Source: Pararhodobacter sp. (GTDB lineage: Bacteria; Pseudomonadota; Alphaproteobacteria; Rhodobacterales; Rhodobacteraceae). From it: a stretch of DNA of 64,000 bases. The translations under genes and the position numbers were made by a program. The stretch is from the NCBI RefSeq assembly GCF_034676545.1, contig NZ_JAUCBZ010000015.1, positions 2,759,001-2,823,000 on the forward strand. Direction: 5' to 3'. The notes below the pieces were generated by a model, which made no database searches, was not told the origin of the DNA, and saw nothing but the letters and a program-made list of their open reading frames with translations. Shown here piece by piece: positions 10,143 to 20,193 of the stretch. How positions within the stretch are numbered: the first letter of the stretch is position 1; each line of letters opens with the position of its first letter.

Positions 10143-10943
10143 ATGCGAAGCGACGTAACCCATTTCAAGTGCGCGATAGACGGCGGCATCGCGACGGTGT
10201 CTCTGGACCGACCAGAGCGCAAAAACCCGCTGACCTTTGAAAGCTATGCGGAATTGCGCGACTGGTTCCGCGACCTGTCCTATGACGACGAGGTCAAGGC
10301 GGTGATTTTCGCGCCAAACGGCGGCAATTTCAGCTCTGGCGGTGATGTTCACGACATCATTGGCCCACTGACCAAAATGTCGATGAAAGAGCTGTTGGCC
10401 TTCACGCGCATGACCGGTGATCTTGTCAAGGCGATGATTTCCTGCGGAAAACCGATCATCGCCGCGGTTGACGGAATTTGCGCCGGGGCTGGCGCGATCA
10501 TCAGCATGGCCTCGGATTTGCGGGTCGCAACGCCCGAGGCCAAGACAGCATTTCTGTTCAACCGCGTCGGGCTTGCGGGTTGCGACATGGGGGCCTGCGC
10601 CATCCTGCCGCGCATCATCGGCCAGACCCGCGCGGCGGAATTGCTGTATCTGGGCCGCTCGATGAGTGCCGAGGAAGGGCTGAACTGGGGCTTTTTCAAC
10701 CGTGTGGTCCCCGCCGAAGACCTGTTGACCACGGCGCAAGACTTCGCAACGCGCATCGCCGAGGGGCCGGGTTTCGCCAACATGATGACCAAGACCATGC
10801 TGGTTCAGGAATGGTCCATGAGCCTTGAGCAAGCCATCGAGGCCGAGGCGCAAGCTCAGGCGATCTGTATGCAGGGGCAAGATTTCCACCGCGCCTATCA
10901 TGCCTTTGTCGCCAAGCAAAAACCTGTGTTCGAGGGCAACTGA
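10143..10943 (+). CDS. Enoyl-CoA hydratase/isomerase family protein
   Basis: The 266-residue crotonase-fold protein has oxyanion-hole segments [10 protein letters not shown] and [18 protein letters not shown]. It likely hydrates or opens a ring-derived CoA intermediate in the anthranilate pathway. The reading frame is open back to a GTG at 10077, but the ATG at 10143 is preferred because AAGAGGAG lies 10 bases before it and the product then has the usual family length. It is coupled to the next gene by a TGATG overlap. Confidence 0.92.
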   Translation: MRSDVTHFKCAIDGGIATVSLDRPERKNPLTFESYAELRDWFRDLSYDDEVKAVIFAPNGGNFSSGGDVHDIIGPLTKMSMKELLAFTRMTGDLVKAMISCGKPIIAAVDGICAGAGAIISMASDLRVATPEAKTAFLFNRVGLAGCDMGACAILPRIIGQTRAAELLYLGRSMSAEEGLNWGFFNRVVPAEDLLTTAQDFATRIAEGPGFANMMTKTMLVQEWSMSLEQAIEAEAQAQAICMQGQDFHRAYHAFVAKQKPVFEGN

Positions 10944-12106
10944 TGGCCGACAAAACCTTCCTTGATTGGCCGTTCTTTGAAGAGAACCATCGCGCGCTGT
11001 CAGCCGAGCTTGAAGACTGGGCCGCAACCGAATTGTCAGACATTGACCATTCGGACACGGACGCGGCCTGTCGCGATATTGTTGCGCGTCTGGGCGACGC
11101 CGGATTTTTGCGTCATTCGGCCGTTGAGCCAGGCAGTTCGGCACCGCTCGATGTGCGATCCCTGTGCTTGATCCGCGAAACGCTGGCCCGGCATGATGGA
11201 TTGTCTGACTTTAGCTTCGCCATGCAAGGCCTTGGTACTGGGGCTATTTCTCTGTTCGGAACACCTGATCAGCAGGCCGAATGGTTGCCTTTGACGCGGT
11301 CGGGCAAGGCCATCTCGGCCTTTGCCCTGACCGAGCCGCAATCAGGCTCGGACGTCGCCAACGGCACCTTTACCGCCACGCGGGACGGCAATGACTATGT
11401 GCTGAACGGCGACAAGACATGGATCTCGAATGGGGGGATCGCGGACGTCTATACGCTGTTCGCCCGCACCGGAGAAGCCCCCGGCGCGCGTGGCCTATCG
11501 GCCTTCATTGTACCCGCTGGATTGCCCGGTTTCGAGGTTGTCGAGCGCCTGGAGACCATCGCGCCTCACCCCTTGGCGACGCTGCGTTTCAGCGATTGTC
11601 GGATCCCTGCCTCGGCTCTGCTGGGCACACCGGGCGGTGGGTTCCGGATTGCGATGTCGGTGCTCGATGTGTTCCGCTCGACAGTCGCGGCGGCAGCACT
11701 GGGTTTTGCCCGTCGCGCCCTTGATGAGGCATTGATCCGCGTCACAACGCGGCGCGTTCAGGGCGCGCCTTTGTCGGAATTGCAAATGGTGCAAGGCCAT
11801 ATCGCCGATATGGCGGTCGATGTGGATGCCTCGGCACTGCTTGTCTACCGCGCGGCCTGGACCAAGGACAGCGGCGCCCCACGCGTCACACGCGAGGCCG
11901 CGATGGCCAAGCTTTTTGCCACTGACCACGCCCAGGATGTCATTGACAAAGCCGTCCAGTTGCACGGCGGAGACGGTGTGAAATCCGGCGAGATTGTCGA
12001 GAGATTGTATCGTGAAATCAGGGCCTTGCGTATCTATGAGGGCGCATCGGACGTCCAGCGCGTGGTCATTGCCCGACAGACCTTGGCGAACCTTCAGGGG
12101 ATTTGA
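10943..12106 (+). CDS. Acyl-CoA dehydrogenase
   Basis: The 387-residue FAD-dependent dehydrogenase has the conserved FAD/substrate segment [11 protein letters not shown], the middle-domain motif WISNGG, and a C-terminal [11 protein letters not shown] with the catalytic-glutamate position (YEG). It should introduce a double bond alpha-beta to the thioester in the ring-cleavage product, passing electrons to ETF. The ATG overlaps the upstream TGA (TGATG). The exact substrate is inferred from the operon only. Confidence 0.93.
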   Translation: MADKTFLDWPFFEENHRALSAELEDWAATELSDIDHSDTDAACRDIVARLGDAGFLRHSAVEPGSSAPLDVRSLCLIRETLARHDGLSDFSFAMQGLGTGAISLFGTPDQQAEWLPLTRSGKAISAFALTEPQSGSDVANGTFTATRDGNDYVLNGDKTWISNGGIADVYTLFARTGEAPGARGLSAFIVPAGLPGFEVVERLETIAPHPLATLRFSDCRIPASALLGTPGGGFRIAMSVLDVFRSTVAAAALGFARRALDEALIRVTTRRVQGAPLSELQMVQGHIADMAVDVDASALLVYRAAWTKDSGAPRVTREAAMAKLFATDHAQDVIDKAVQLHGGDGVKSGEIVERLYREIRALRIYEGASDVQRVVIARQTLANLQGI

Positions 12107-12108
12107 TC

Positions 12109-13728
12109 ATGCTTCACCCGTCTGCGCATATCGACACTTTTACCCGCGACAATCTACCCGCGCCGGAAACTTGGCCTGATTTGTTGCTGGACGGATTTGC
12201 CTATCCTGCGATTCTGAACGCGGGTGTCGAACTGACCGACGCAATGGTGCGCAAAGGGTTTGGTGATCATACGGCCTTGATCGGCAACGGCCGGCGGCGA
12301 ACCTACAAGGAACTTGCGGATTGGACCAATCGGCTGGCACATGTTCTGGTCGAAAACCTGGGCGTCAAGCCCGGCAACCGGGTCTTGATCCGATCGGCCA
12401 ACAACCCGGCAATGGTGGCCTGCTGGCTTGCCGCCACCAAGGTGGGTGCGGTTGTCGTCAACACGATGCCGATGCTGCGCGCGTCGGAACTATCGAAATA
12501 CATAGACAAAGCCGAAATTTCGCTGGCGCTTTGCGACACGCGCTTGATGGACGAATTGGCGATTTGCGCCAAGACCAGCAAATTTCTCAAGGCTGTGGTC
12601 GGCTTCGACGGAACTTCGAACCACGATGCCGAACTCGACAGGCTGGCCCTGGAAAAACCCGTGCAGTTCAAGGCCGTCGATACGGCGCAAGACGATGTGG
12701 CCTTGATCGGATTCACATCAGGGTCGACAGGTAACCCCAAGGCAACGCTACATTTTCACCGCGATCTACTGATCATTGCAGACGGCTACGCCAAAGAGGT
12801 TCTGAACGTGAACCCTGACGATGTTTTCATCGGCTCACCGCCATTGGCGTTTACCTTTGGGCTGGGCGGGTTGGCGATTTTCCCTCTACGCTATGGGGCG
12901 GCGGCGACTTTGTTGGAGAATGCGTCACCGCCGAACATGGTCGAGATCATCGAAAAATACAAAGCCACGGTTTGCTTCACCGCACCGACGGCCTACCGCG
13001 CGATGTTGCGGGCGATGGACGAAGGCGCCGATCTATCCTCACTCCGGGCGGCGGTATCCGCCGGCGAGACCCTGCCCGGCCCTGTCTATGATGAGTGGAA
13101 AGCCAAGACCGGCAAACCGATGCTCGACGGGATCGGCGCGACGGAGATGCTGCATATCTTCATCACGAACCGGTTTGAGGACCACAAACCCGCCTGTACC
13201 GGCAAACCCGTCGGCGGCTATGAGGCCAAGGTAATCGGCCCTGATGGTGCGGAAATGCCGCCAAATGAGGTCGGTCGGTTGGCGGTCCGCGGGCCAACCG
13301 GGTGTCGTTATCTTTTTGGCGAGCGACAACAAGAGTATGTGCAAGACGGGTGGAATATCTCGGGTGACGCCTTCTGGCGCGACGACGACGGGTATTTCCA
13401 TTTTGCCGCCCGCGATGACGACATGATCCTGTCGGCGGGCTACAACATCGCCGGTCCCGAGGTCGAGGCGGCGCTCTTGGCGCATGAGGCAGTGGCGGAA
13501 TGCGCGGTCATTGGCATTCCAGACGAGGACCGTGGCGCGATCGTGCAGGCACATGTGGTTCTGGGGGTCGGTGAAACCCCCAATGACGCGCTGGTCAAAC
13601 GGCTGCAGGATCATGTGAAAAAGATGATCGCACCGTATAAATACCCACGCTCGATCATCTTTGTCAGAACCTTGCCCAAGACCGAAAGCGGGAAAATTCA
13701 ACGCTTTAGATTGCGAGATTCAAAATGA
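12109..13728 (+). CDS. Aryl-CoA ligase (probable 2-aminobenzoate--CoA ligase)
   Basis: The 539-residue ANL-superfamily enzyme belongs to the benzoate-CoA ligase branch. ATP motif [19 protein letters not shown] lies near residue 205, [11 protein letters not shown] near 345, and the C-terminal catalytic lysine motif [13 protein letters not shown] near 525. It is predicted to activate anthranilate with ATP and CoA to 2-aminobenzoyl-CoA, the substrate of the first enzyme of this operon. The start is set at the ATG at 12109, two bases after the upstream stop; an in-frame TTG lies two codons earlier. Benzoate or another aryl acid remains possible. Confidence 0.88.
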   Translation: MLHPSAHIDTFTRDNLPAPETWPDLLLDGFAYPAILNAGVELTDAMVRKGFGDHTALIGNGRRRTYKELADWTNRLAHVLVENLGVKPGNRVLIRSANNPAMVACWLAATKVGAVVVNTMPMLRASELSKYIDKAEISLALCDTRLMDELAICAKTSKFLKAVVGFDGTSNHDAELDRLALEKPVQFKAVDTAQDDVALIGFTSGSTGNPKATLHFHRDLLIIADGYAKEVLNVNPDDVFIGSPPLAFTFGLGGLAIFPLRYGAAATLLENASPPNMVEIIEKYKATVCFTAPTAYRAMLRAMDEGADLSSLRAAVSAGETLPGPVYDEWKAKTGKPMLDGIGATEMLHIFITNRFEDHKPACTGKPVGGYEAKVIGPDGAEMPPNEVGRLAVRGPTGCRYLFGERQQEYVQDGWNISGDAFWRDDDGYFHFAARDDDMILSAGYNIAGPEVEAALLAHEAVAECAVIGIPDEDRGAIVQAHVVLGVGETPNDALVKRLQDHVKKMIAPYKYPRSIIFVRTLPKTESGKIQRFRLRDSK

Positions 13729-14564
13729 GCAAGCCGCCCTATGATCCTGCCACAGAGGGTGCAAAGATGTCGTTCAAGGGCGCGATGTCCTACGGCGACT
13801 ACCTGCACCTCGACGCCGTTCTGGCGCAGCAGCACCCGCTAAGCACGGCACATGATGAGATGTTGTTCATCGTTCAGCATCAGACGAGCGAGCTGTGGAT
13901 GAAACTCGCGATTCATGAGTTATCGGCGGCGCGCAACGCGTTGAAATCCGGCAACATGCCCAAGATGTTCAAGATGCTGGCGCGCGTCAGTCGGATTTTT
14001 GAGCAACTCAACAACGCTTGGGATGTTTTGAGAACCATGACTCCGGCGGATTATTCCCAATTTCGCGATGCGTTGGGTCCATCGTCCGGCTTTCAGTCAT
14101 ATCAATACCGGATGATTGAATATGTGTTGGGCAACCGCAATGCCAATATGCTGCAACCGCATGAGCACGTCCCCGAGGTACACAAGCTCTTATCCGACGA
14201 ATTGAACCGTCCCAGCTTCTATGACGAGGTCATTCGCTATCTTTTTCAAGAGCTTGACGGCTCATTGGACCACATGCCCGCGCCGCAACTGAGGACCCCG
14301 CATGAGGCCGAACCCGAAATTCAGGCGCGGTGGAAAATCGTTTACGAGGATGTCGATCAATACTGGACGCTCTATGAATTGGGCGAAAAACTGGTTGATC
14401 TCGAGGATTATTTCCGGCGTTGGCGGTTCAATCATGTGACGACCGTCGAGCGCATCATCGGCTTCAAACGCGGCACCGGTGGGACGGCGGGCGTGCACTA
14501 TCTGCGTCGTATGCTTGCAGTCGAGCTTTTCCCTGAACTCTGGCATCTGCGCGGCGAACTGTGA
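13725..14564 (+). CDS. kynA: Tryptophan 2,3-dioxygenase
   Basis: The 279-residue haem enzyme opens the indole ring of L-tryptophan to N-formylkynurenine, the first step toward kynurenine and anthranilate. Recognisable segments are the N-terminal [28 protein letters not shown], the axial-ligand region [12 protein letters not shown] and the glycine-rich [13 protein letters not shown]. Length is typical of bacterial TDO. The ATG overlaps the ligase stop (ATGA), so tryptophan entry and anthranilyl-CoA breakdown are translated from one transcript. No formamidase or kynureninase gene is in the window. Confidence 0.96.
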   Translation: MSKPPYDPATEGAKMSFKGAMSYGDYLHLDAVLAQQHPLSTAHDEMLFIVQHQTSELWMKLAIHELSAARNALKSGNMPKMFKMLARVSRIFEQLNNAWDVLRTMTPADYSQFRDALGPSSGFQSYQYRMIEYVLGNRNANMLQPHEHVPEVHKLLSDELNRPSFYDEVIRYLFQELDGSLDHMPAPQLRTPHEAEPEIQARWKIVYEDVDQYWTLYELGEKLVDLEDYFRRWRFNHVTTVERIIGFKRGTGGTAGVHYLRRMLAVELFPELWHLRGEL

Positions 14565-14593
14565 GCGCACTCAACCAAAAAGAGGAACTTGGT

Positions 14594-14998
14594 ATGTCCC
14601 CGAGAACGATTCAACCCGAAGGATGGGCGCCTGCCCTTGGCTACGCAAACGGGATGCTGATGCCGGACGGCACGCTGCACATTGGTGGTCAGATCGGCTG
14701 GAACGCGGATAAAGTCTTTGTCGCCAAGGATTTCGCCGCCCAGATGCGACAAACTCTGGAGAACATCGCCGCCATCGTCACAACCGCAGGCGGCTCGGTG
14801 GAAAACGTCGGGCGATTGACATGGTTCGTCAAAGACAAAGCCGAATATCTCGCGAATCAGCGCGAGATCGGCAGGGCCTACCGCGATGTTTTCGGTAAAC
14901 ATTTCCCGGCGATGTCGATGCTGGTCGTCAAAGACCTGATCGAAGACGAGGCCTTGGTCGAAATCGAAGCCACCGCCTTTATCCCGCCAAGCGCATGA
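14594..14998 (+). CDS. RidA/YjgF family deaminase-like protein
   Basis: The 134-residue protein of the RidA (L-PSP) fold usually acts as an imine/enamine deaminase. Visible features are GGQIGWNADKVF, the repeated Asn/Arg-rich pocket strands and a C-terminal VEIEATAF. The frame is open to a GTG overlapping the kynA stop, but the ATG at 14594 has AAAAAGAGGA before it. As last gene of the tryptophan/anthranilate operon it may handle a reactive enamine or release ammonia from the 2-amino group. That is inference; members also act as general housekeeping deaminases. Confidence 0.9.
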   Translation: MSPRTIQPEGWAPALGYANGMLMPDGTLHIGGQIGWNADKVFVAKDFAAQMRQTLENIAAIVTTAGGSVENVGRLTWFVKDKAEYLANQREIGRAYRDVFGKHFPAMSMLVVKDLIEDEALVEIEATAFIPPSA

Positions 14999-15004
14999 CA
15001 TCTG

Positions 15005-15031
15005 GCGCCACGATCCAACCGATCGTGGCGC
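15005..15031. terminator. Stem-loop after the anthranilate operon
   Basis: A perfect 11-bp inverted repeat (GCGCCACGATC / GATCGTGGCGC, 5-base loop) begins 7 bases after the last stop codon. No T tract follows, so it may act as a Rho-assisted terminator or a 3' end stabiliser rather than a classic intrinsic terminator. Confidence 0.55.
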
Positions 15032-15164
15032 ATACCCACGCTTTGCCTGCACAATCTATTGCGAAAAGCGGTTTTGTTGGAAAAACCTCGATTGCCCAGG
15101 AACCGCCACGGCGGCCTGCAAGTAGGTCATGCACACCACTCTGCAGGCGGCAATTTTCGGAAAA

Positions 15165-15241
<77 letters not shown>

Positions 15242-15317
15242 CTGAGGTGGTGTATAGGGTCTCTGCGCGGGCGGCGCAATTGCGATTCTCACTGCATTTA
15301 CGCGGAATATCAGCGTA

Positions 15318-16538
15318 TCACCCAAACAACTCATGGCAAAATTCCAACCCCTCGACCAAGGCGTCAACCTCGGCGCGGGTGTTGTACAGTGCGAAGGATG
15401 CGCGGCAGGATGCGGTGATGCCCAGATGATCCATCAAGGGCCCGGCGCAATGTTGTCCGGCTCTGACCGCAATCCCCTTTTTGTCCAGAATCGTCGAGAT
15501 ATCATGGGCATGTGCGCCGTTGTTCATGGTAAAAGAGAAAATTCCGCCCTTTTCCGGCGCGTCGCCCTGAAGTGTCAGCCAGTTCAATCCCTTGAGGCGG
15601 TCAGACGCATAGGATGCCAGATCCCGCTCATGAGCCGCGATCGCCGCAAGGCCCAGGTCCATCATGTAGTCCAACGCAACGCCCATGCCGATTTGTTGAA
15701 CGATTCCCGGGGTTCCCGCCTCGAACTTGTGTGGCGGATCGTTGTAAATCACGGTGTCGCGCGTGACCTCGCGGATCATGTCACCGCCGCCCAGAAAGGG
15801 CCGCATCTCGGCTTGACGGGCATGGCTCACATAGATCGCGCCCGAGCCCGACGGACCATACAGTTTGTGGCCGGTGATGGGGTAGAAATCGACGCCGAGA
15901 TTTTGCACATCAACCGGCATGTGCACCGCCGCTTGCGATCCATCGGCCAGCACCGGCACACCCAATGCGCGCGCGCCGGCGGCGATGGTCTTGATGTCAA
16001 CGACGGTGCCCAAAACGTTTGACATATGGGTCACGGCAACCAGTTTGGTGCGTGGCGTGATGGCCGCCAGAACCCGTGCCGGATCCAGGCTGCCGTCTGG
16101 TTCAAGCTCAACCCACACCAGCTTCACGCCTTGCCGCTCGCGCAGGAAATGCCATGGCACGATATTCGCGTGATGCTCCATCACCGACAGAACAATCTCG
16201 TCACCGGCCTGCATCCGGGGCATGGCCCAGCCGTAGGCGATCAGATTGATCGCCTCGGTCGTGCCCGAGGTGAACAGGATCTCGGTTTCGGACCCGGCGT
16301 TCAGAAAACGCTGTACCTTGCCGCGCACCGCCTCGTATTGATCGGTCGCGAGGTTCGAGAGGTAGTGCAAGCCCCTGTGAACATTGGAATATTCATGGGA
16401 ATAGGCGCGGTTCATCGCGTCAATCACCACCTGGGGCTTTTGCGCGGACGCACCGCTGTCGAGATACACCAACGGGCGCCCGTTCACGGTTCTCGACAGA
16501 ATGGGAAAATCACCCCGGACTCGTTCGACATCAAGCAT
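15318..16538 (-). CDS. sufS: Cysteine desulfurase SufS
   Basis: The 406-residue class-V PLP enzyme removes sulfur from cysteine for Fe-S cluster assembly. PLP lysine lies in [11 protein letters not shown], and the catalytic cysteine in RAGQHCAGP, the SufS-type (group II) context. The start at 16538 ([12 protein letters not shown]) has an AGAGGTG ribosome binding site; the frame stays open 14 codons upstream. It overlaps the preceding Yip1-like gene by 8 bases and is the last gene of the iscR-suf operon. No SufE or SufU partner gene is visible. Confidence 0.95.
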   Translation of the reverse strand: MLDVERVRGDFPILSRTVNGRPLVYLDSGASAQKPQVVIDAMNRAYSHEYSNVHRGLHYLSNLATDQYEAVRGKVQRFLNAGSETEILFTSGTTEAINLIAYGWAMPRMQAGDEIVLSVMEHHANIVPWHFLRERQGVKLVWVELEPDGSLDPARVLAAITPRTKLVAVTHMSNVLGTVVDIKTIAAGARALGVPVLADGSQAAVHMPVDVQNLGVDFYPITGHKLYGPSGSGAIYVSHARQAEMRPFLGGGDMIREVTRDTVIYNDPPHKFEAGTPGIVQQIGMGVALDYMMDLGLAAIAAHERDLASYASDRLKGLNWLTLQGDAPEKGGIFSFTMNNGAHAHDISTILDKKGIAVRAGQHCAGPLMDHLGITASCRASFALYNTRAEVDALVEGLEFCHELFG

Positions 16539-17109
16539 TGGGCACCTCTGCGAAATCAAATCCAAGAAACAGCAAGACAAAGGCCAGAACGAACGTGGTG
16601 ATTGAAAACACCATGATCCCGCCCATCAGCACCAAAATCCGTGACCGAAACCCATGCAAGGCACAGATGAAACCGGTCAACATCCACAAGGACACGACGA
16701 TTGACACCATCGTCACGGGAAAACCGAGCATCGGGATCACGACGATTACCGCAAGTTGCCCGATCAACATGATGACGGTGACGGCTTGCAACCACCCCAT
16801 CAGCAACAAGGCATCGGCAAACGATCCGGTTCCGCCAAATCCACGCCCGACATAGGCCACCAAGCAGACCACCAGCACATTCAGCGCTGCCTGCCCCGCC
16901 GCGAACGACCACGGCGACGGCATCTTATCGGCCTCGCCGGTCAGGATCGGCAGCACATAGATCAGCACAACCGACACCAGAATCGCGGCCATCAGCAGCA
17001 TCCACCGCAGTTGCAGGCTCGGTCGCAGCGCGATGATCGCGCGGCCACCGGCGATCGGGTCAGCGACCGACAAGCGCAGCAGTGCAACAAGGCTCATGTT
17101 CTGTATCAT
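16531..17109 (-). CDS. Yip1-family membrane protein (second copy)
   Basis: The 192-residue polytopic inner-membrane protein has about five hydrophobic helices and no catalytic motif, and resembles the Yip1 domain family. It lies inside the suf operon, directly after a smaller similar membrane protein and overlapping sufS by 8 bases. GAGGGG precedes the ATG. A role in Fe-S assembly is not established; its position suggests co-expression under iron control. Confidence 0.75.
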   Translation of the reverse strand: MIQNMSLVALLRLSVADPIAGGRAIIALRPSLQLRWMLLMAAILVSVVLIYVLPILTGEADKMPSPWSFAAGQAALNVLVVCLVAYVGRGFGGTGSFADALLLMGWLQAVTVIMLIGQLAVIVVIPMLGFPVTMVSIVVSLWMLTGFICALHGFRSRILVLMGGIMVFSITTFVLAFVLLFLGFDFAEVPNA

Positions 17110-17118
17110 TGCGCCCCT

Positions 17119-17598
17119 CTAGCCCCGCGCAAGCGCCGCTTCAAGGGCAACCCGCAGACCGGCAACCAGCACCATCAGGAAGACGGCAAAAATGACAATC
17201 CCGGTCGCCAGGGCTTGCGGGCCTTGACCAATGATCCCGGTGACCAATCCCTGCAACAGCGACAAAGGACTGACAACCAGCAACGCCCAGAACAACGCGA
17301 GGCGTATGTCAAACCCGTCAACTTTGGCGACGAACACGCGCAAGAGCAGCGTGAGCACGCCAGCGATGCCATAGAACACCAAGGGCGCGATGAACATGAC
17401 GCCAAACAGCGCGCCGCTCATGCGCGCCTCGAAGGGTTGAGATTCGTCCAACTGCGCCGAACGCGCAATCCCCGGCCACTGCGCGACAAAGAACAGCGCG
17501 CAGGCCAGCATCAGATACACAAGGATTCGCGCCTCGCGACGCGACCCTTGATTGAGCCCGCGCACCACCGCGCGCGGGGTGCGGTAACTGCGCAGCAT
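17119..17598 (-). CDS. Yip1-family membrane protein (first copy)
   Basis: The ~159-residue membrane protein has four to five hydrophobic stretches and resembles its downstream neighbour in layout (N-terminal soluble RTPRAVVRGLNQGSRREAR, then helices). The frame is open further to 17691, but that would overlap sufD; the ATG at 17598 (MLRSYRTPRAVV) gives a 22-base gap after the sufD stop. Function unknown. The tandem with the next gene suggests an ancient duplication or a heteromeric membrane complex. Confidence 0.7.
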   Translation of the reverse strand: MLRSYRTPRAVVRGLNQGSRREARILVYLMLACALFFVAQWPGIARSAQLDESQPFEARMSGALFGVMFIAPLVFYGIAGVLTLLLRVFVAKVDGFDIRLALFWALLVVSPLSLLQGLVTGIIGQGPQALATGIVIFAVFLMVLVAGLRVALEAALARG

Positions 17599-17620
17599 GT
17601 CAGAGGTAACCGACACCGCC

Positions 17621-18940
17621 TCAGTCGCTATGCCGTTCCAGCCAACCTTGCAGGCGCACCCGCATATCGTCGGCCAGATCGTCGCGGGCAATTTCGTCCA
17701 GCGCCTGACTGAGGAACGACAGGATCAGCAAGTGTTTGGCCTCGGCCTCCGATACGCCGCGCGCCCGAAGATAGAACAACTGATCAGGGTTGATCTCGCC
17801 CGAGGTCGAACCGTGCGAGCATTTCACATCGTCAGCGTAGATCTCCAGCTCGGGTTTGGCCAGAAACTGACACCGCTCATCCATCAGCAATGACTGGCTG
17901 ATCTGATAGCCATCCGTCAATTGCGCGGCCCGCTCGACCATGATCTTGCCCTGAAACACGCCGATTGCGCCGTTGTGCAGGACTTTCTTGAACACTTGGC
18001 GACTTTCGCAATTGGGGGCCGAGTGGGTCACATACACCGTATCGTCATGGTGAAATGCACCGTCGCCCATCGCCGCCCCGGCGATATGGGCCGAGGCATC
18101 GGCGCCGTGCATCCAGATCATGGCCTCGTTGCGCACCAACGCGCCATTGACCGAAAGCGTGAAGGATTTCAAATTCGATGCCGTACCCAAACGCGCGAAA
18201 ATATGGGTCGTGGCGACACGTTCATGGTCGCGGCCCATGGTGCGGACGTGATGCAGCGTCCCACCGTCGCCAATCTCGGCTTCCATCACGATCGAGGATC
18301 GCGCCGCACCCGGTCCGCTTTCCAGCAATGTCATTTCCGCGCCGGACTCGACGCGAATGACATGGTGCAAAACCATCTCGGCGCCGGGATCGCGACGCAA
18401 ATACACCAACGAAACCGGCCGTTCAACGCGCCGCGTCGCGCGGATCAAGACCCCGTCACTCGCCATTGCCGAATTCAGCGCCGCCAAGGGGCGCGCAACC
18501 GGGTTGTGGCCCTCGGACTCAAGCACGCCATAAAGCTCTTGCGACCAGTGGATATCGGTTTGACCGACTTCGGCCAGACGGCTGATTTCCAACCCTTCGC
18601 TGGCGAAATCGTCTGATGCGTCGGCATCGAAAACCCCGTCAACAAAGACCAATTGCAGCCGATCAATCGCCCCGAAGACGGCGGGCTCATCGGAGGCATC
18701 GAAAACCTTTGCCGACGGTGCCGGCGAGGTGAGCAGCCGTGCAGGATCCGTATAGCGCCAGTATTCGTCGCGCTTTTCCGGCAATCCCATGCCTTTCAGC
18801 CGCGCCATCGCGCCTTCGCGGGCGCGCCTCAACCACGCTGCCGAAGTGGGCATTTGCAAAGGTGCCAATGCCGCCTCTGTCGCCACCAACCGCGCGGCAA
18901 ACCTTGCCGCACGGGGGCTGTGTGCAACCGCGGTGTTCAT
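17621..18940 (-). CDS. sufD: Fe-S cluster assembly protein SufD
   Basis: The 439-residue scaffold component of the SufBCD complex has a beta-helix core. Conserved C-terminal sequence includes KCSHGSTSGEINPDQLFYLRARG, containing the histidine position typical of SufD, followed by the helical SEAEAKHLLILSFL. The ATG overlaps the sufC stop (ATGA). Gene order B-C-D with inserted small genes is intact and in frame. Confidence 0.95.
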   Translation of the reverse strand: MNTAVAHSPRAARFAARLVATEAALAPLQMPTSAAWLRRAREGAMARLKGMGLPEKRDEYWRYTDPARLLTSPAPSAKVFDASDEPAVFGAIDRLQLVFVDGVFDADASDDFASEGLEISRLAEVGQTDIHWSQELYGVLESEGHNPVARPLAALNSAMASDGVLIRATRRVERPVSLVYLRRDPGAEMVLHHVIRVESGAEMTLLESGPGAARSSIVMEAEIGDGGTLHHVRTMGRDHERVATTHIFARLGTASNLKSFTLSVNGALVRNEAMIWMHGADASAHIAGAAMGDGAFHHDDTVYVTHSAPNCESRQVFKKVLHNGAIGVFQGKIMVERAAQLTDGYQISQSLLMDERCQFLAKPELEIYADDVKCSHGSTSGEINPDQLFYLRARGVSEAEAKHLLILSFLSQALDEIARDDLADDMRVRLQGWLERHSD

Positions 18941-19695
18941 GCCTCTACCTCAGCCAAGATGCCCGCATAGCCATTGGTTTCCACCTCCAGCGCCAGCTCA
19001 GGCCCGCCCGATTTGATGATCCGACCGTCGGCCAGAATATGAACGACATCCGGTTTGATATGATCGAGCAACCGCTGATAATGGGTGATCACCAGAAAGG
19101 CGCGTCCTTCCGAGCGCAGCGCATTCACGCCATCCGCAACCAGCTTCATGGCGTCCACGTCGAGGCCCGAGTCCGTCTCATCGAGGATGCACATCCGCGG
19201 TTCCAACATCGCCATTTGCAGGATCTCGTTGCGCTTTTTCTCACCACCCGAGAAGCCAACATTGACCGGCCGCTTCAGCATGTCCGCGTCAATGTTCAAT
19301 TCCTTGGCCTTGGCGCGGACCTGCTTCAGAAACTCACCCGCCGACAACTCCGGCTCACCTCGCGCTTTGCGCTGCGCGTTCACCGCGGTGCGCAAAAAGG
19401 TCATGTTACCCACCCCGGGAATTTCGACCGGATATTGGAACGCCAGGAACAGGCCAGCGGCGGCACGCTCTTCGGGGGCCATGTCCAACAGGTTTTCGCC
19501 GTCCAAGGTCGCCGAACCGCTCATGACTTCGTAGCCATCCTTGCCCGACAGAACATAGGACAGCGTCGATTTGCCCGATCCGTTCGGCCCCATGATCGCA
19601 TGGACGCTGCCGGCCTCGATATTCAATGTCAGACCTTTGAGGATGGCTTTATCTTCATTCTCAAGTTCGACGTGCAAGTTGTTGATGTTCAACAT
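18937..19695 (-). CDS. sufC: Fe-S cluster assembly ATPase SufC
   Basis: The ~252-residue soluble ABC-type ATPase drives conformational change in SufBCD. Walker A is GPNGSGKST, the signature is SGGEKKRNEILQ, Walker B is CILDETDSGLD, and the switch histidine is in VITHYQRLL. ATG codons occur at 19701 and 19695; the second has better spacing (8 bases) to GGA. It is coupled to sufD by a 4-base overlap. Confidence 0.96.
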   Translation of the reverse strand: MLNINNLHVELENEDKAILKGLTLNIEAGSVHAIMGPNGSGKSTLSYVLSGKDGYEVMSGSATLDGENLLDMAPEERAAAGLFLAFQYPVEIPGVGNMTFLRTAVNAQRKARGEPELSAGEFLKQVRAKAKELNIDADMLKRPVNVGFSGGEKKRNEILQMAMLEPRMCILDETDSGLDVDAMKLVADGVNALRSEGRAFLVITHYQRLLDHIKPDVVHILADGRIIKSGGPELALEVETNGYAGILAEVEA

Positions 19696-19716
19696 GATCA
19701 TATTCCGTTTTCGCGT

Positions 19717-19911
19717 TCATTTCCGCATGATTGATTTGGCAGAGAGATGGCTTAGTATGACAGCCGCAATGGCCACAAAAGCCGCCATGCCACGCCCCCC
19801 CGGGTACCAAATCGGATAGGTCAAGGACATCATCAGAACCACACCGATCGCCACCAAAAGCACATACCGAGGTCTGGGTTCGCCGGCGCTTAGCAGCCAT
19901 TTCCAGTTCAT
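19717..19911 (-). CDS. Small membrane protein in the suf operon (64 aa)
   Basis: The predicted protein has two hydrophobic segments (YVLLVAIGVVLMMSLTYPIW and MAAFVAIAAVILSHL) separated by a YPGGRG turn, with a positively charged tail. It sits 15 bases before sufC on the same strand. No family recognised. Coding is supported by strand, spacing and a coherent helical-hairpin layout, not by homology. Confidence 0.65.
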   Translation of the reverse strand: MNWKWLLSAGEPRPRYVLLVAIGVVLMMSLTYPIWYPGGRGMAAFVAIAAVILSHLSAKSIMRK

Positions 19912-19992
19912 ATATTCGTCCCCTTCAGCCCGAATTCGCCGTATTGCCCGAGATGGATGTACCGTCGATGGACTCTGATATCGCTTTATTTT

Positions 19993-20193
19993 TCATTGCG
20001 AACTTTTCATTTTTCGGCGCGCGGACCACAACACAAAGATGATTGTCATAATGACCGAAACACCAAGTCGTTCGGCCCAGCGGACAGGGTCTTGCCAGAC
20101 GACCATGTCCATGAAGACGCCGACAACGATAAAAACCGCAAAGAAGATCGGCGCGAGGCGGGCTTCAGATTTGACGAAATCCCAATACGTCAC
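19993..20193 (-). CDS. Small membrane protein after sufB (66 aa)
   Basis: The predicted protein starts with GTG overlapping the sufB stop (GTGA). It has two transmembrane segments ([36 protein letters not shown]) and a basic C-terminus. It resembles the 64-residue neighbour in size and topology. Unknown function; translational coupling to sufB suggests it is genuinely expressed. Confidence 0.68.
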   Translation of the reverse strand: MTYWDFVKSEARLAPIFFAVFIVVGVFMDMVVWQDPVRWAERLGVSVIMTIIFVLWSARRKMKSSQ

